From Antedon mediterranea (taxonomy: Eukaryota > Echinodermata > Crinoidea > Comatulida > Antedonidae), in contig NC_092672.1 in NCBI RefSeq assembly GCF_964355755.1, positions 930,001-994,000 on the forward strand: 64,000 nucleotides of DNA, read 5' to 3'. The number at the start of each line of letters is the position of its first letter. Position 1 is the first letter of the stretch. Of the stretch, positions 46,433 to 57,605 are shown piece by piece. A program made the position numbers and the translations under genes. The notes below the pieces were generated by a model. It saw nothing but the letters and a program-made list of their open reading frames with translations, did not search any database and had not been told where the DNA came from.

Positions 46433-46574
46433 AGCTCTGTCCACACTATCAAACTTGTTTGACAAAAAAAACTATGATGTGCATAAATATTGTAGTGATA
46501 TGACATCATCTAGTCCATATATAGGCATATCACATTTTTTGTTGTTGATAAAGTTTGATAGTGTAAACAGAGCT
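46433..46574. repeat. MITE family A copy
   Basis: AGCTCTGTCCACACTATC to GATAGTGTAAACAGAGCT, TAA on both sides. Between NOS-2 and the PAP2 gene. Confidence 0.8.
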
Positions 46575-49029
46575 TAAAAATGTATTTTTTAAACTATTGT
46601 CTATAGATAGCAGATATTTATGTCCATTAGTACACAACATAAATCTGTGCAACAAAGCCATTTTAAAAGGTAAAGTGAGAAACTGTACACAAAAAGAATG
46701 CTGAAGATATAATGTAAAATGTTTTGTCGACTTGAGAAAATCACTTCAAATTCCATTTTGGGTATTTTGCATTATGTTGTCTATTCCTGACCACATGCAA
46801 TGATTTAACATATGTTTCAATATGATGATATAGTAAAATAATACCACCATAATACAATATACTGGTATGGATCGATTCATTTACATTATGAAAGACAAAA
46901 TAACAAAATTAAAACACTTAATGAAATTTAAGTAGGGGATAAACAATATCATTTACTGGTACTGAAGTCCTTTCTAATTTTAATATAAAGGTCAAAGGTT
47001 AGTACATTTTGTATCACTAAATATCCAACTAAATAAAACCCCAACAAAACACTATAAAAAGTCAATTATAGTAGTATTAAGCTACAGTATACTTTAAACT
47101 ATAGTATTATATAGTAGTAAGTAAGCAAAATTTATGTCTTATCGATATATTAAACATAAACACAGAAAATACAATTACTTATTATCACACATTCTAGAAA
47201 AAAACAACATAATCCACTGGCATTTTAGTTGCAACTTAAAAAACCATTCTTTTTGTTTACCAAATTAACATCACACACAAAATACGTTTTATGGAATGAA
47301 CAACCCTAATCTATAATATTGAGATAATCTAAACATCTTCCGTCATATTAACAAACATTTTGTTAATCTCATCATTTAAATTTGAATTAATTTTCATTTT
47401 TAATATTTGTAAATCTTTGTTATTATCCAAAATAAATAAAAATTTTGTTTAACGTCTGGAATTTTCATAAGGATCTTTACTATAATATTAGATTTTGTCT
47501 TGACAAACTAAAAGTGGTAATATTTAATTCAGTGTTAATTATTATTATTAAAGCAAAAATATACTCATTCTAAATTAAAAAAGCATTATAGGATTAACAT
47601 TTCATTGAATATCCTATGTTTATTTTAAAAGGTACAAATTCAAATTAAATCTTTTATATATGAAATTGAAATTTTTTTAAAACTCTATTTAGAGAGGAAA
47701 ACACTTCCAAACTTTACTACAAAAATTGTATTTTTAATTTGATATACCATCTGCTGTATTATCAATAATTCTATGATTTTTTTATTTTATAAATTAATAA
47801 CTTAAATACTATTTACTACTACTACTATAAAAATGTAAAAAACAATATCTTATTTGAAATATCACAAAATTATCAGAGATCATAAAATGTTGGCAATCAA
47901 GAAGATTTTAGCTCTTAAATATGTTATAAATGTAAATGCATGCATTGCTATTTAGGCAAATATATAATAATAAATGACTATAATACTCCACTACATATCT
48001 TAAGTAATTTCTTAGGTACATTCTTAACTTTTCGCCAGATTATCCCAAGTTGCTTTCCAAGGGCTTATGTTTGGAAGAAATGTTTAAAAAAAAAGAAATA
48101 TTATGCAAAACAAAAAAAGAAAACAAGGCTAACCAGCAAGAAAAGTCATTTAAAAATATCAGGGTCATTTTACTGCTTTAAAAAATATTTTTTTTTTTTT
48201 CAATGTGTGATTCTTAGGCAGTCTTAATGCATTATGGGATTTTTTTTTAAATTTCATTTCAACCCCTGTACTTCAAAACATATACGTATACATTAACAAG
48301 TAAACAGAAAAAAGGGATTTGAAAAAAAAACCATAAAATATCATATAAATGCATTATGGGATGGAGCAGGTGCAATGCATTATGGTAGTATTCAAATTCA
48401 ATGAATGAGTGTCTAGTCAGTTGTTTTACAAGGTCATTTAAAAGAGCAGGGTCATTTACTGCTTAATATATTCATTTTTCTAATGTGTGATTGTTATGCA
48501 GTCCCAATGCATTATGATAGAAGAGCTATCATAATTTGAAAATAGTAAAATTGAGCTAACAGTTTTACAAGGTAATCATTTCAGTTTGTTGGAATGAATA
48601 ATGTCATCAAAGAAATCTTTGATGTAAATTGTAATATTTATCAATTCACAAATAAAGTGTGGTCATACTTTTTCATTTACGCAAAAAAAATATTGATAGC
48701 ACCTGAAAATGGATTCAAGTTTTTAAAAAAAGCTTACCTAAAAAAAGTTTTCATAAAAAAAAATATGATCAAACCTAATTTTGCAACCAAACATTTAACT
48801 ATATGTATGGTTGTCAAATGCATTGTTTTGTCATTTATATATTATATATTATGAACATAAAACAAAACATTACTTTCAACACCAAGTTGCAATAATTAAT
48901 CTTTACCCAGGTGAACGTTCACCTCATTCTACTTTGGTAAAGGCTATTAAAACATTTTATATATTTTATATATTTCCACTGTTACAACTACTACTAAATG
49001 AATAGAAGGAAATTCCCAGCAGACTCCTA

Positions 49030-49962
49030 CTAAGATTTCTCTGGCATAGTAATTTCACACGTATCAGTAAAAGGAATTTTTGCAGTAACTGGTATGTACT
49101 CCGCTTGCGCAACAACGTCACGCTCTCGCTCGCATTGAAACGGATGATATAATTTCATTGTTGAAGTATAGATGATGTAAGCGAGCGTAATTCCAGCAAG
49201 ACCGTCCACGAGGTAGTGATGACACGTGTACATGCTGGCCCACACAATCCAACAAACATGAAACACACCGAATCGGTAACCAAACCACGGTCGAAATAAC
49301 ATAACAACTGCCGGCCATGCCACATGCAGACTGGGAAATGCACCAAATGTTACTTTTGATTTACCGTACAAGTTATGAAATAACGGATATCCAAGCATGG
49401 CGTCAACTCGCTTAAAACCAGCCTCATTGTCAGCTACGGATATAATATTTCCATTTGCGTCATATTGTACAGAGTCTACAAACCAAGGGGAGGCTGTCGG
49501 GCTGACAAGCTGAACAAGAACAGCGATAAAGTTCACCCAACCAGCTACCCACAGATACAACGGTACTTCATGTCGCCTTCCAACGTATATCAAGTATAGA
49601 GAAAATACCAACGGCAGTATAAAATGGAACAAGTATGGAATGGCCGCAATAAAATCTAAAACTGGTGAGGTATGACTTGACAGGATCTTATGTGGGTAAC
49701 AATGAAATAAGGAGTGTTCGAGCCACGGAAGAAACGCTGTACTCACATGCTTCTCGTCTAAGCCTAAAAGTTTTTGCAAATCGTGATAAAAGGTGAATGT
49801 GATGAGATAAGCACCAAAAGGTATAAACGCAAGCAGGATCTTGCCGAGGAGTGGCGTGCGCCTAGCCCCGGTAAACCCGCAGTGGACAACCGGAGCCGTC
49901 TTTACAAAGTTTGTGACTTTCGACACGGCAGTGCCCTGTGTCCAGTGGATTCTTGGTGCCAT
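49030..49962 (-). CDS. Aur1/Ipt1-like PAP2-fold membrane enzyme
   Basis: 310 residues in one uninterrupted coding exon. Hydrophobic segments at about 39-58, 103-127, 133-153, 207-224, 232-246 and 254-266 predict a six-helix membrane protein. FPSLH (209-213) and HHYLVD (248-253) give the His, His and Asp of the PAP2 phosphotransfer site, spaced as in inositolphosphorylceramide synthase (Aur1) relatives; PTASPW at 155-160 resembles the PTAPPW seen in that group. The likely role is transfer of a phospho-head group between lipids in Golgi or plasma membrane; the substrate is not shown. The start Met at 49962 is the first in the frame. A strong acceptor (poly-T then CCAG) at 49993-49996 lies before the ATG, so a 5' UTR intron is likely. 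It differs from sphingomyelin synthases, which are the usual animal members of the fold. Confidence 0.85.
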   Translation of the reverse strand: MAPRIHWTQGTAVSKVTNFVKTAPVVHCGFTGARRTPLLGKILLAFIPFGAYLITFTFYHDLQKLLGLDEKHVSTAFLPWLEHSLFHCYPHKILSSHTSPVLDFIAAIPYLFHFILPLVFSLYLIYVGRRHEVPLYLWVAGWVNFIAVLVQLVSPTASPWFVDSVQYDANGNIISVADNEAGFKRVDAMLGYPLFHNLYGKSKVTFGAFPSLHVAWPAVVMLFRPWFGYRFGVFHVCWIVWASMYTCHHYLVDGLAGITLAYIIYTSTMKLYHPFQCERERDVVAQAEYIPVTAKIPFTDTCEITMPEKS

Positions 49963-50993
49963 AATATTACTTTGGAATAATCACTTAGAAAACTGGAAAA
50001 AAAAAATGTAAAAATATATGTTAAAAAATAAATAATAAAATTAATCAACTATTTTACTGGACCATTGCACAGTAAATTTTGTTTCCAGGCTGGAATAAAA
50101 AATGATTATTATGTATTTAAGCACTCAGTAATAAGTTATAAAATATAAAATTGTAGGGAATATGTAACTTCAACAGGGTAAAGTATGCCATTATTGTAAC
50201 TGTATAAATACCAACTTATTATTAGTACAATATAGCGTATAGTATATGACATTACAGTATTGCACTGTCTACATAGACCAACATATTAGTACAATAGTTC
50301 TCACCGAATGACCTCAAAAATTCCGGTTATCAATTGTGCAAACAATAGTGTTAAACAAATATGCTTTTCATTTATACTGTACAGTGTATTACAGTAATGT
50401 CAGCTTAAAGAATTTCACAATACAGTAGTAAGTTTCAGGGAGGCTTCCCCGACACACAAATTCTAGGTCCAGGTGAGACCCATGACACATTATGCGTAGC
50501 TCCTACAGTACAGTAGGTCTTGCGAATCGGAATGTCTTGAGAATTACCGTAAGTGCCAGAGACTAGCACTTTAATTAATAAATTTGGTCAATTATTCTTT
50601 CAACCATGACCTAATCAGATACAATTGTGGTAACGGTAGTACAGTAGTTCAATCAATCTATGGTGAACTACAATAGGGTTTTATTAGAAATATTATAATA
50701 ATAAAGGAGAATTATATTATTTTATGAATCACAAGAAAATATAATGAAGGACTGAATTGGCAAGATTTTAAACTAGTTGTCATGGTTGCAACTGAAGGTC
50801 AAGTGAATTCAAAGAAGAGATTATTAAAATTTAAAGAAAAGATTTTTGAACAGGACAAGGATTTAAAAAAGACTACGCCTCCACATGTTGGCAAAAATGT
50901 CAAATATTCATGACAATACAATCAGAATAAAATTACTAATATTTTTCAATTTTTCAAAGAATTTCAAAAGAAATTTACAAAACATTATCTTTA

Positions 50994-51140
50994 AAGCTTG
51001 GTTCCCACTTAAGATGCAACATATGGACAACGTTAGAATCACAAGTCACAAGTGACAGTGTGGATGATCCATCACATGATTGCTCAAATGACATTGCATC
51101 TTTCCAACGTCTATTTAGGCTTAGTTACCCTGTGGTTAAG
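50994..51140. repeat. MITE family B copy
   Basis: AAAGCTTGGTTCCCACTTAA, then ACAAGTGACAGTGTGGATG and a decayed right end (TTTAGGCTTAGTTACC). Confidence 0.6.
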
Positions 51141-51240
51141 TTGATTCCTGCCCACTAAAGCGAGTGTGCCTCACATGGCACCAACTTAACCTGGAAAATA
51201 CAGTAACTAAACTGAACAGGATCCTAGGACAACAAACTTA

Positions 51241-51379
51241 AGCTCTGTCTACACTATCAAACTTTATTGTGACAAAATAACTTGATGTGCCCATATGGAC
51301 ACGATGATGTCGTATCACTACCATATTTGAGAACATCACACTTTTTTTGTCAAACTAGTTTGATAGTGTGGACAGAGCT
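51241..51379. repeat. MITE family A copy, inverted interior
   Basis: AGCTCTGTCTACACTATC to GATAGTGTGGACAGAGCT, TTA on both sides (51238-51240, 51380-51382). The interior (GTGCCCATATGGACACGATG) is in the opposite orientation to the copies near 3 and 4.8 kb. Confidence 0.85.
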
Positions 51380-53793
51380 TTAGATAAGTTTCTGTAAATT
51401 TGTTATGTGAAGCGTCGCTGATTACATAAGCTATCATAGAAATGAGCGAGCGTTATACAGATGTTAATGAAAGAGATGATCTATCCCTGGTAGACAGTAA
51501 TCATGTATTATTGAAACAATACAAGTCATGGGTCAAAGTGTAACCATGGAGAAATAATCATGTGGTGTATCCATCTGATCTATTGCGCAATATCCATTTG
51601 TTTCCTTTAATGAATTAAATATCAAATAAAACATCAAGTCAGTGAAATCTGAAAACCAACTGACATGTTGCAATATTTAAAAGCTGATTTGATTAGCAGA
51701 AGTAACAATATAAAGATATCATGAGATTGTAGTATTATCAATATTGCATACAGATATAACCTTAGTCTTTGGTACTCACTTATCAATCTAGAATGTACTG
51801 TATTGGTATCCTATTTATCATTCTGTAAGTTTGAACTTACTGTAGGTTTGATGGTTTAAATTCTAATTAGCATGCAATGACCTATGAACCCAAATCATTA
51901 ATGCAAGAAGTCCTTATTGTTTGCAATTTCACACCTTCTTTGATTTCTAATATAAATACCCTTTGACAGTTGGTGCAAGAATACAAAGCAGGATTTCCTA
52001 TTGTGTTAGGGAAGCCAAGCTTAGTCTGTGATGAAATCAGTTTGCACTTCATTATTGTACAAAAATGCTTGTCATCCAAATTTTAAGAAGATGGTTTGGG
52101 GCAGGGTATCCATACAGTTATTAAAAAAAAAGAAACAAATTGTTTGGTGGAGTTACACAAGATTATCATAAAGATACACACCAGACCAAAGATGGGTGTG
52201 GCCTTACTGATACTATCATGGTCAGTGACGTAAATGTATTTTGAACTCCAAATTACAAGGATGACCTGTTGCCAAACGATACAGTTGCAGCCGCCGCTCA
52301 TTTCAAGCCAACTGGACCAGATCGTCTTAAAAAATACACTGTTTTATTTATATTTAGTGCAGTACATGGTGATGGCTTAATTGATCATCATTTAAAACTT
52401 ACTATTTTGACATTGAATTGTGGTAAATTACATGTTTTGTGGGCGGCGTCTAAACTTGCCGATAGATCAACTATGCTATATTATATATATAAATAAACTG
52501 ACCTCCCCTATTTTAGCACAGGGCCCACGCTAGGCCCAGCTTTCTAGAAAGGAGGCCTAACTAATTAATTCAAATATACAAAGTACTAGAAGATATACTT
52601 TATTTGGTTGTAAACAGCTACTTAGTATAGTATGGTGGACACCCAAACAACAAGTATAAGGGGTAGGCCTACTACTCTAAGCGGCTGGGCGCGGTATTCC
52701 TCTTTACCCACCCATGATCGATGATGTTGAGACTAACTAAGAGCGGGAAGGCTAGCCTAGCCTAGCTAGAGGTAGGCTAATAGAATTAGCGATGGAAAGA
52801 CAATATAAACCAAACCTTACCTGTTATGTTAATTGAAACAATAATAAACAGAAATTAACACATTTATATTGTGGTTCAGTCCATGATTATTTTAGTTTTC
52901 GCTACTGTTGTTGAATTTAAGGGCAATAAATATACGTAGCGGCCGTACACACACATCAACTGTTTTTGCATCATTACAAAACTCAGCCCTTCGGGATTAG
53001 TGGGGGCGTGGCTGTCAGAATTCACAAAATCGGATCCACTGAAGAGTTATTCTAAAATTGTAGGTCTAAATTATGAATTGCGCGTCTGGGCTTATTTTAT
53101 TAGTAACACATAACAGAATATAATAAATAACAAAATAAATCTATGCACAATAGTTGAATTAAATTTGTTTGTTCGGTTCTTTCCCCCTGTGTAGCCAGTG
53201 CTGGGCCAGCAGCATATTTTGTACTCGATCAGTTTCCTTTCTGAGTTTACCGCAGCTTTCATTTACAAATAAACAATCTCATTTTTTTAAACTTAGGCCT
53301 GTTTTTATATGTACTAAAATATTGAGTTGATTTGAAGGATCACAAAGTTAGTTATCAACATTCAAGATTCTTTCATCCGGGCCTAGAAATTTGACTTTCC
53401 CTTTTTAGCACTAAAACAATACATTGTTTTTAAAACCAACATGAAAGTCATTGAAATATATAAACTGAACATTACATTTAATATTAAGAATCGAAAAACG
53501 AAATCTAAAAATAACAATACTACCGCGTCACCCAACTATTAAATACATCACATCGCACAATCTCAAAATAAAAACTTCTGAGTAATTTGCCGCGTCAACA
53601 AAAAAAAAACCACTTCTGGGCTCAATTGGTACAACAACGTGGTACCCCAGACTTAGTGTGTTTAATATGCGTACTCGCCTCCTGGAACGATTTCTCCATG
53701 ACAACCAGGAACTGAAGGAAGAGAACCACTCGCAACAATAAAATGACTGAATTTTAATCCAACATTATTCTACGTTCAAGATATATATGGCTG

Positions 53794-53882
53794 CAGTCGC
53801 GTGCTCAAATTTGAGTGTTTATCGACCGACCAACCGACCACGGTCCGACATAGTGAGTAGGGTCGCATTTGCACGCGACTAA
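53794..53882. repeat. Short AGTCGCGTG element
   Basis: GTCGCGTGCTCAAATTTGAG ... GCATTTGCACGCGACT with GACCGACC words inside. A minimal version of the larger elements at 55001 and 56082. Confidence 0.6.
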
Positions 53883-55000
53883 AAATTAAGTTTATTAATA
53901 AATCTGACTCTATAGGACATTTTGCAGTCCAAAAAGCCATTGTCTGAAAATGTGACTATTTTCAGGTAAATAGTAATTTTTAAAGTGAATAAAGATTATA
54001 TAAAATTAAAATGGCATATTCAACACTAAAATTATTGTTTTTGTTGACAATATCTACCTTCTTGAGAATAATAGTAATACCAATATATATAATGTTTTAC
54101 ACCTCCATTCAATTTTTATTTAGTGTTATTGATTAATTTTGTTAAAATATTTATTTAAAAATCAGGGTTCGTCGTACTTATCCAAACTTCGGAGTCCATT
54201 AGGAAAACGAGCCCTATTTAGCGTGAGCTTTTGCCTCTGGCATCTTACTTGTTTATTTTTGCCTAAAGCCAGTCATTAATGTCTTAGTCAATTAATAAAT
54301 CACGTAACACCTTGTTCATCTTCCAGGCTCAGCCTTCCTTGCTTCTGATTGGCTGCAATGCACAGCCTATTTAGGAATTGGTCACTCATTGTATTTAGAA
54401 ACCACCATTATACCATGGGTAAATTTTTTGCACACAAAATTAAAGAATGCAAGTGGCCTTGTGGTTAGCAAGGTCAGTTCTAATCTAACAGCAGGGAGCC
54501 AAAGAATGAACTGTAGAGATGAGTTTAAATTAAAAATGTGTGTTTTGTGCACCCTGACTAAAATCGCTGGAAAAGCAAAAACTTTTGTTTTGAAATTAAA
54601 ACTATATTTATAAACTATTTCATGTTCTTCAGCTGAGATCTCAAAATGATCTCTATGGATTTGCCACCCCTCTAATATTAAATATATAGGCCTAGAGTAC
54701 AGTAATACTATTTCAAATTATAAGCAAACAATTAAATACTGTATTTTATAATCATATTTTATATAATAGTTACTTTATGTCTCAATTATAAACCCCTTTT
54801 CTTGAGTATACCCCAATTGTATGCACATTTATGGAGGAAATATATATTTATGTTTTTCTCAATACATAATTTCAGTTTTTATTACACATTAATGTGACAT
54901 TTGTTTGTCTAAGTTGTGTGAAGTAATGATACCAAAAATGTTAACTCTTAATTTGTAACTCCTGAATTGTAATCAATAGATTAGGTCTAAGTAAATATTA

Positions 55001-55839
55001 AACAAGGCCAACAGCCATTAAGTCGCGTGCTACAATGCATAGTGATACCGGACCGACAGACAGACCGACAGACCGACAGACAGACCGACAGACCGACAGA
55101 CAGACAGACAGAGAGACCGACCGACCGACATAATGAACTATACTGACCGAAATTACTGAACATGTTTAAAAATGTTGAAATGTTTAAAAACATTTATTTT
55201 TTTTAATTTACACGTGCGTAGCCTGTCACTTTCGACGTGCTCGTATAACGTAATTTCGAGTTGAAAAGTAAGTCAAGAAAACAGAAATCGGGCAAAAAGA
55301 GTGCGCAATAACATTTAACGCGCAGTGCGCGCGCAAAAATATGCGCACTCATGGCAATTTTGTAAACGCTTAAAATTGCCTGAAATGTACTCTTATTTCA
55401 TCGAAAATAAATTTTGAAAATGTTAAGCGCGCGTACGCATGCGTTACATGCGCTACGCACGTAATTGTATTGCCATATGATGATATTTTATGCCCTGAAA
55501 TTTATGAGTACCAAATTTTATTTAATTGTGATTCATGGTTGTGAAGATATGATTACAAACGTGATTTCGTTAAATCGTGCGTAGATCGCGTAATTTTTTA
55601 TTGCGCACCGTAAAAACATAACCACATTGATTCCTGGCCATAAGGAATATACTGTGTAAAATTGACCTAGCTAGATTAAACTGATATCAAGATAAGGTCA
55701 GAAAGCGATAAAACGCATAGTGATAACGGACCGACAGACAGACAGACAGACCGACAGACAGACCGACAGACAGACCGACAGACAGACAGACAGACCGACC
55801 GACCGACATAGTGAACTATAGAGTCGCTTCCACGCGACT
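55001..55839. mobile_element. AGTCGCGTG element, long copy
   Basis: Begins CAAGGCCAACAGCCATTA AGTCGCGTG and ends CCACGCGACT. Inside are two blocks of ATGCATAGTGATACCGGACC-type sequence followed by CAGA/CCGA tetranucleotide arrays (55050-55130, 55728-55805). No coding capacity seen. Confidence 0.65.
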
Positions 55840-56081
55840 AAAAATGGTTGTTAATGTTACAGATGGAACATTTTTGTTATAGGCCAGGATATCATTATTT
55901 TAACGATTAACTAAAAAATCAGATACTGTAATTAATACACTGAATAAAATCTGTATGTGCATGTTATATATTTATTTTAATTTGAAAATTAACAATTGCC
56001 ATGTAAACATATATTATGGGCCTAATTTGAATGAAATTTTATAGAGTATATATTCTTAAAAAATTCCTGTCCGTTAAAAAA

Positions 56082-56611
56082 CAAGGCCAACAGCCATTAA
56101 GTCGCGTGCTACAATGCATAGTGATACCGGACCGACCGACAGACAGACCGACATAGTGAACTATACTGATCGAAATTACTGAACATGTGTAAAAATGTTG
56201 AAATGTTTAAAAACATTTATATTTTTTTAATTTACACGTGCGTAGCCTGTCACTTTTGACGTGCTCATATAACGTAATTTCTAGTTGAAAAGTAAGTCAA
56301 GAAAACAGAAATCGGGCAAAAAGAGTGCGCAATAACATTTAATGCGCAGTGCGCGCGCAAAAATTTGATTACAAACGTGATTTCGTTAAATCGTACGTAG
56401 ACCGCGTAATTTTTTATTGCGCACCGTGAAAACATAACCACATCGATTCCTGGCCATAAGGAATATACTGTGAAAAATTGACTTAGCTAGATTAAACTGA
56501 TATCAAGATAAGGTCAGAAAGCGATAACATGCATAGTGATACCGGACCGACAGACAGACAGACCGACAGACTGACCGACATAGTGAACTATAGAGTCGCG
56601 TCCACGCGACT
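56082..56611. mobile_element. AGTCGCGTG element, short copy
   Basis: Direct repeat of the element at 55001, including the flanking CAAGGCCAACAGCCATTA, but with an internal deletion and shorter CAGA/CCGA arrays. End CCACGCGACTAAAAATG is the same. Confidence 0.65.
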
Positions 56612-56775
56612 AAAAATGTGAACCTGCATAATGCGATAAAGTATTGTTGGCACATATATTAAATCCCGTCACAGTATATCTTGTATCCTTTAACATTTGG
56701 AATGAGTTGGTGCATGGTAAGATATAGGAATATGGATTATGAAGGGGATGAAAAAATGTGAAAAAGATAGCACAA

Positions 56776-57605
56776 TTTCTCAAATAGGTATACCGTACGT
56801 ACAATTTCTCAAAGAGGTAGCACAACTTCCGGAATGGATTGCACAATTTCTCAAAAAAAGAGGTAGCACAATTTCCCGAATGGTTAGCACAATTTCCCGA
56901 ATGGTTAGCACAATTTCTCAAAGAGGTAGCACAATTTCCCGAATGGTTAGCACAATGTCTCAAAGAGGTAGCACAATTTCCCAAATGGTTAGCACAATTT
57001 CCCAAATGATTAGCACAATTTCTCAAAGAGGTAGCACAATTTCCCGAATGGTTAGCACAATTTCTCAAAGAGGTAGCACAATTTCCCGAATGGTTAGCAC
57101 AATTTCTCAAAGAGGTAGCACAATTTCCCAAATGGCTAGCACAATTTCTCAAAGAGGTAGCACAATTTCCCGAATGGTTAGCACAATTGCTCAAAGAGGT
57201 AGCACAAAATCTCCCGAATGGATTGCATAATTTCTCAAAGAGGTAGCACAATTTCCGAAATGGATTGCACAATTTCTCAAAGAGGTAGCACAATTTCCCG
57301 AATGGTTAGCACAATTTCTCAAAGAGGTAGCACAATTTCCCGAATGGGTAGCACAATTTCTCGAATGGTTAGCACAATTTCTCAAAGAGGTAGCACAATT
57401 TCCCGAATGGTTAGCACAATTTCTCAAAGAGGTAGCACAATTTCCCGAATGGGTAGCACAATTTCTCAAAGAGGTAGCACAATTTCCCGAATGGTTAGCA
57501 CAATTATTTCTCAAAAAGGTAGCACAATTTCCTGAATGTTGCATATTGCACAATTTCTCAAAGAGGAGCACAATTTTTTTAATGGATTGCACACTTTCTC
57601 AAATG
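56776..57605. repeat. 42-bp higher-order minisatellite
   Basis: Alternating 21-mers: GTAGCACAATTTCCCGAATG G/T and TTAGCACAATTTCTCAAAGA G. About 20 composite units with local reordering and a few indels. Long open frames on both strands (up to 227 codons) come from the multiple-of-three period and are not genes. Confidence 0.95.

Larger units (their letters stand above)
45093..49029. other. Convergent 3' flanks of NOS-2 and the PAP2 gene
   Basis: AT-rich sequence without a coding gene. Besides the NOS-2 poly(A) site it holds one family A MITE (46433) and an imperfect duplication at 48150-48520 in which GGGTCATTTTACTGCTT, AATGTGTGATT and TGCATTATGGGAT recur. Part is probably the 3' UTR of the minus-strand gene, whose AATAAA (TTTATT here) may be at about 47620. 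A 95-codon and an 86-codon plus-strand frame here look like chance. Confidence 0.5.
49993..52820 (-). other. Probable 5' UTR intron of the PAP2 gene
   Basis: On the minus strand CAG|GTAAGG (donor at 52815-52820) pairs plausibly with the acceptor TTTTTTTTTTCCAG ending at 49993. The intervening 2.8 kb holds a family B MITE (50994), a family A MITE (51241) and short open frames I do not recognise. The non-coding first exon would lie just above 52821. Confidence 0.4.

Noticed and set aside
51882-52301. Two minus-strand frames of 65 and 72 codons
   Set aside because: Lie in the probable 5' UTR intron of the PAP2 gene, no domain recognised; likely chance.
56610-57592. Open frames of 105-227 codons on both strands
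   Set aside because: All run through the 42-bp minisatellite; repetitive peptide with no domain or gene context.
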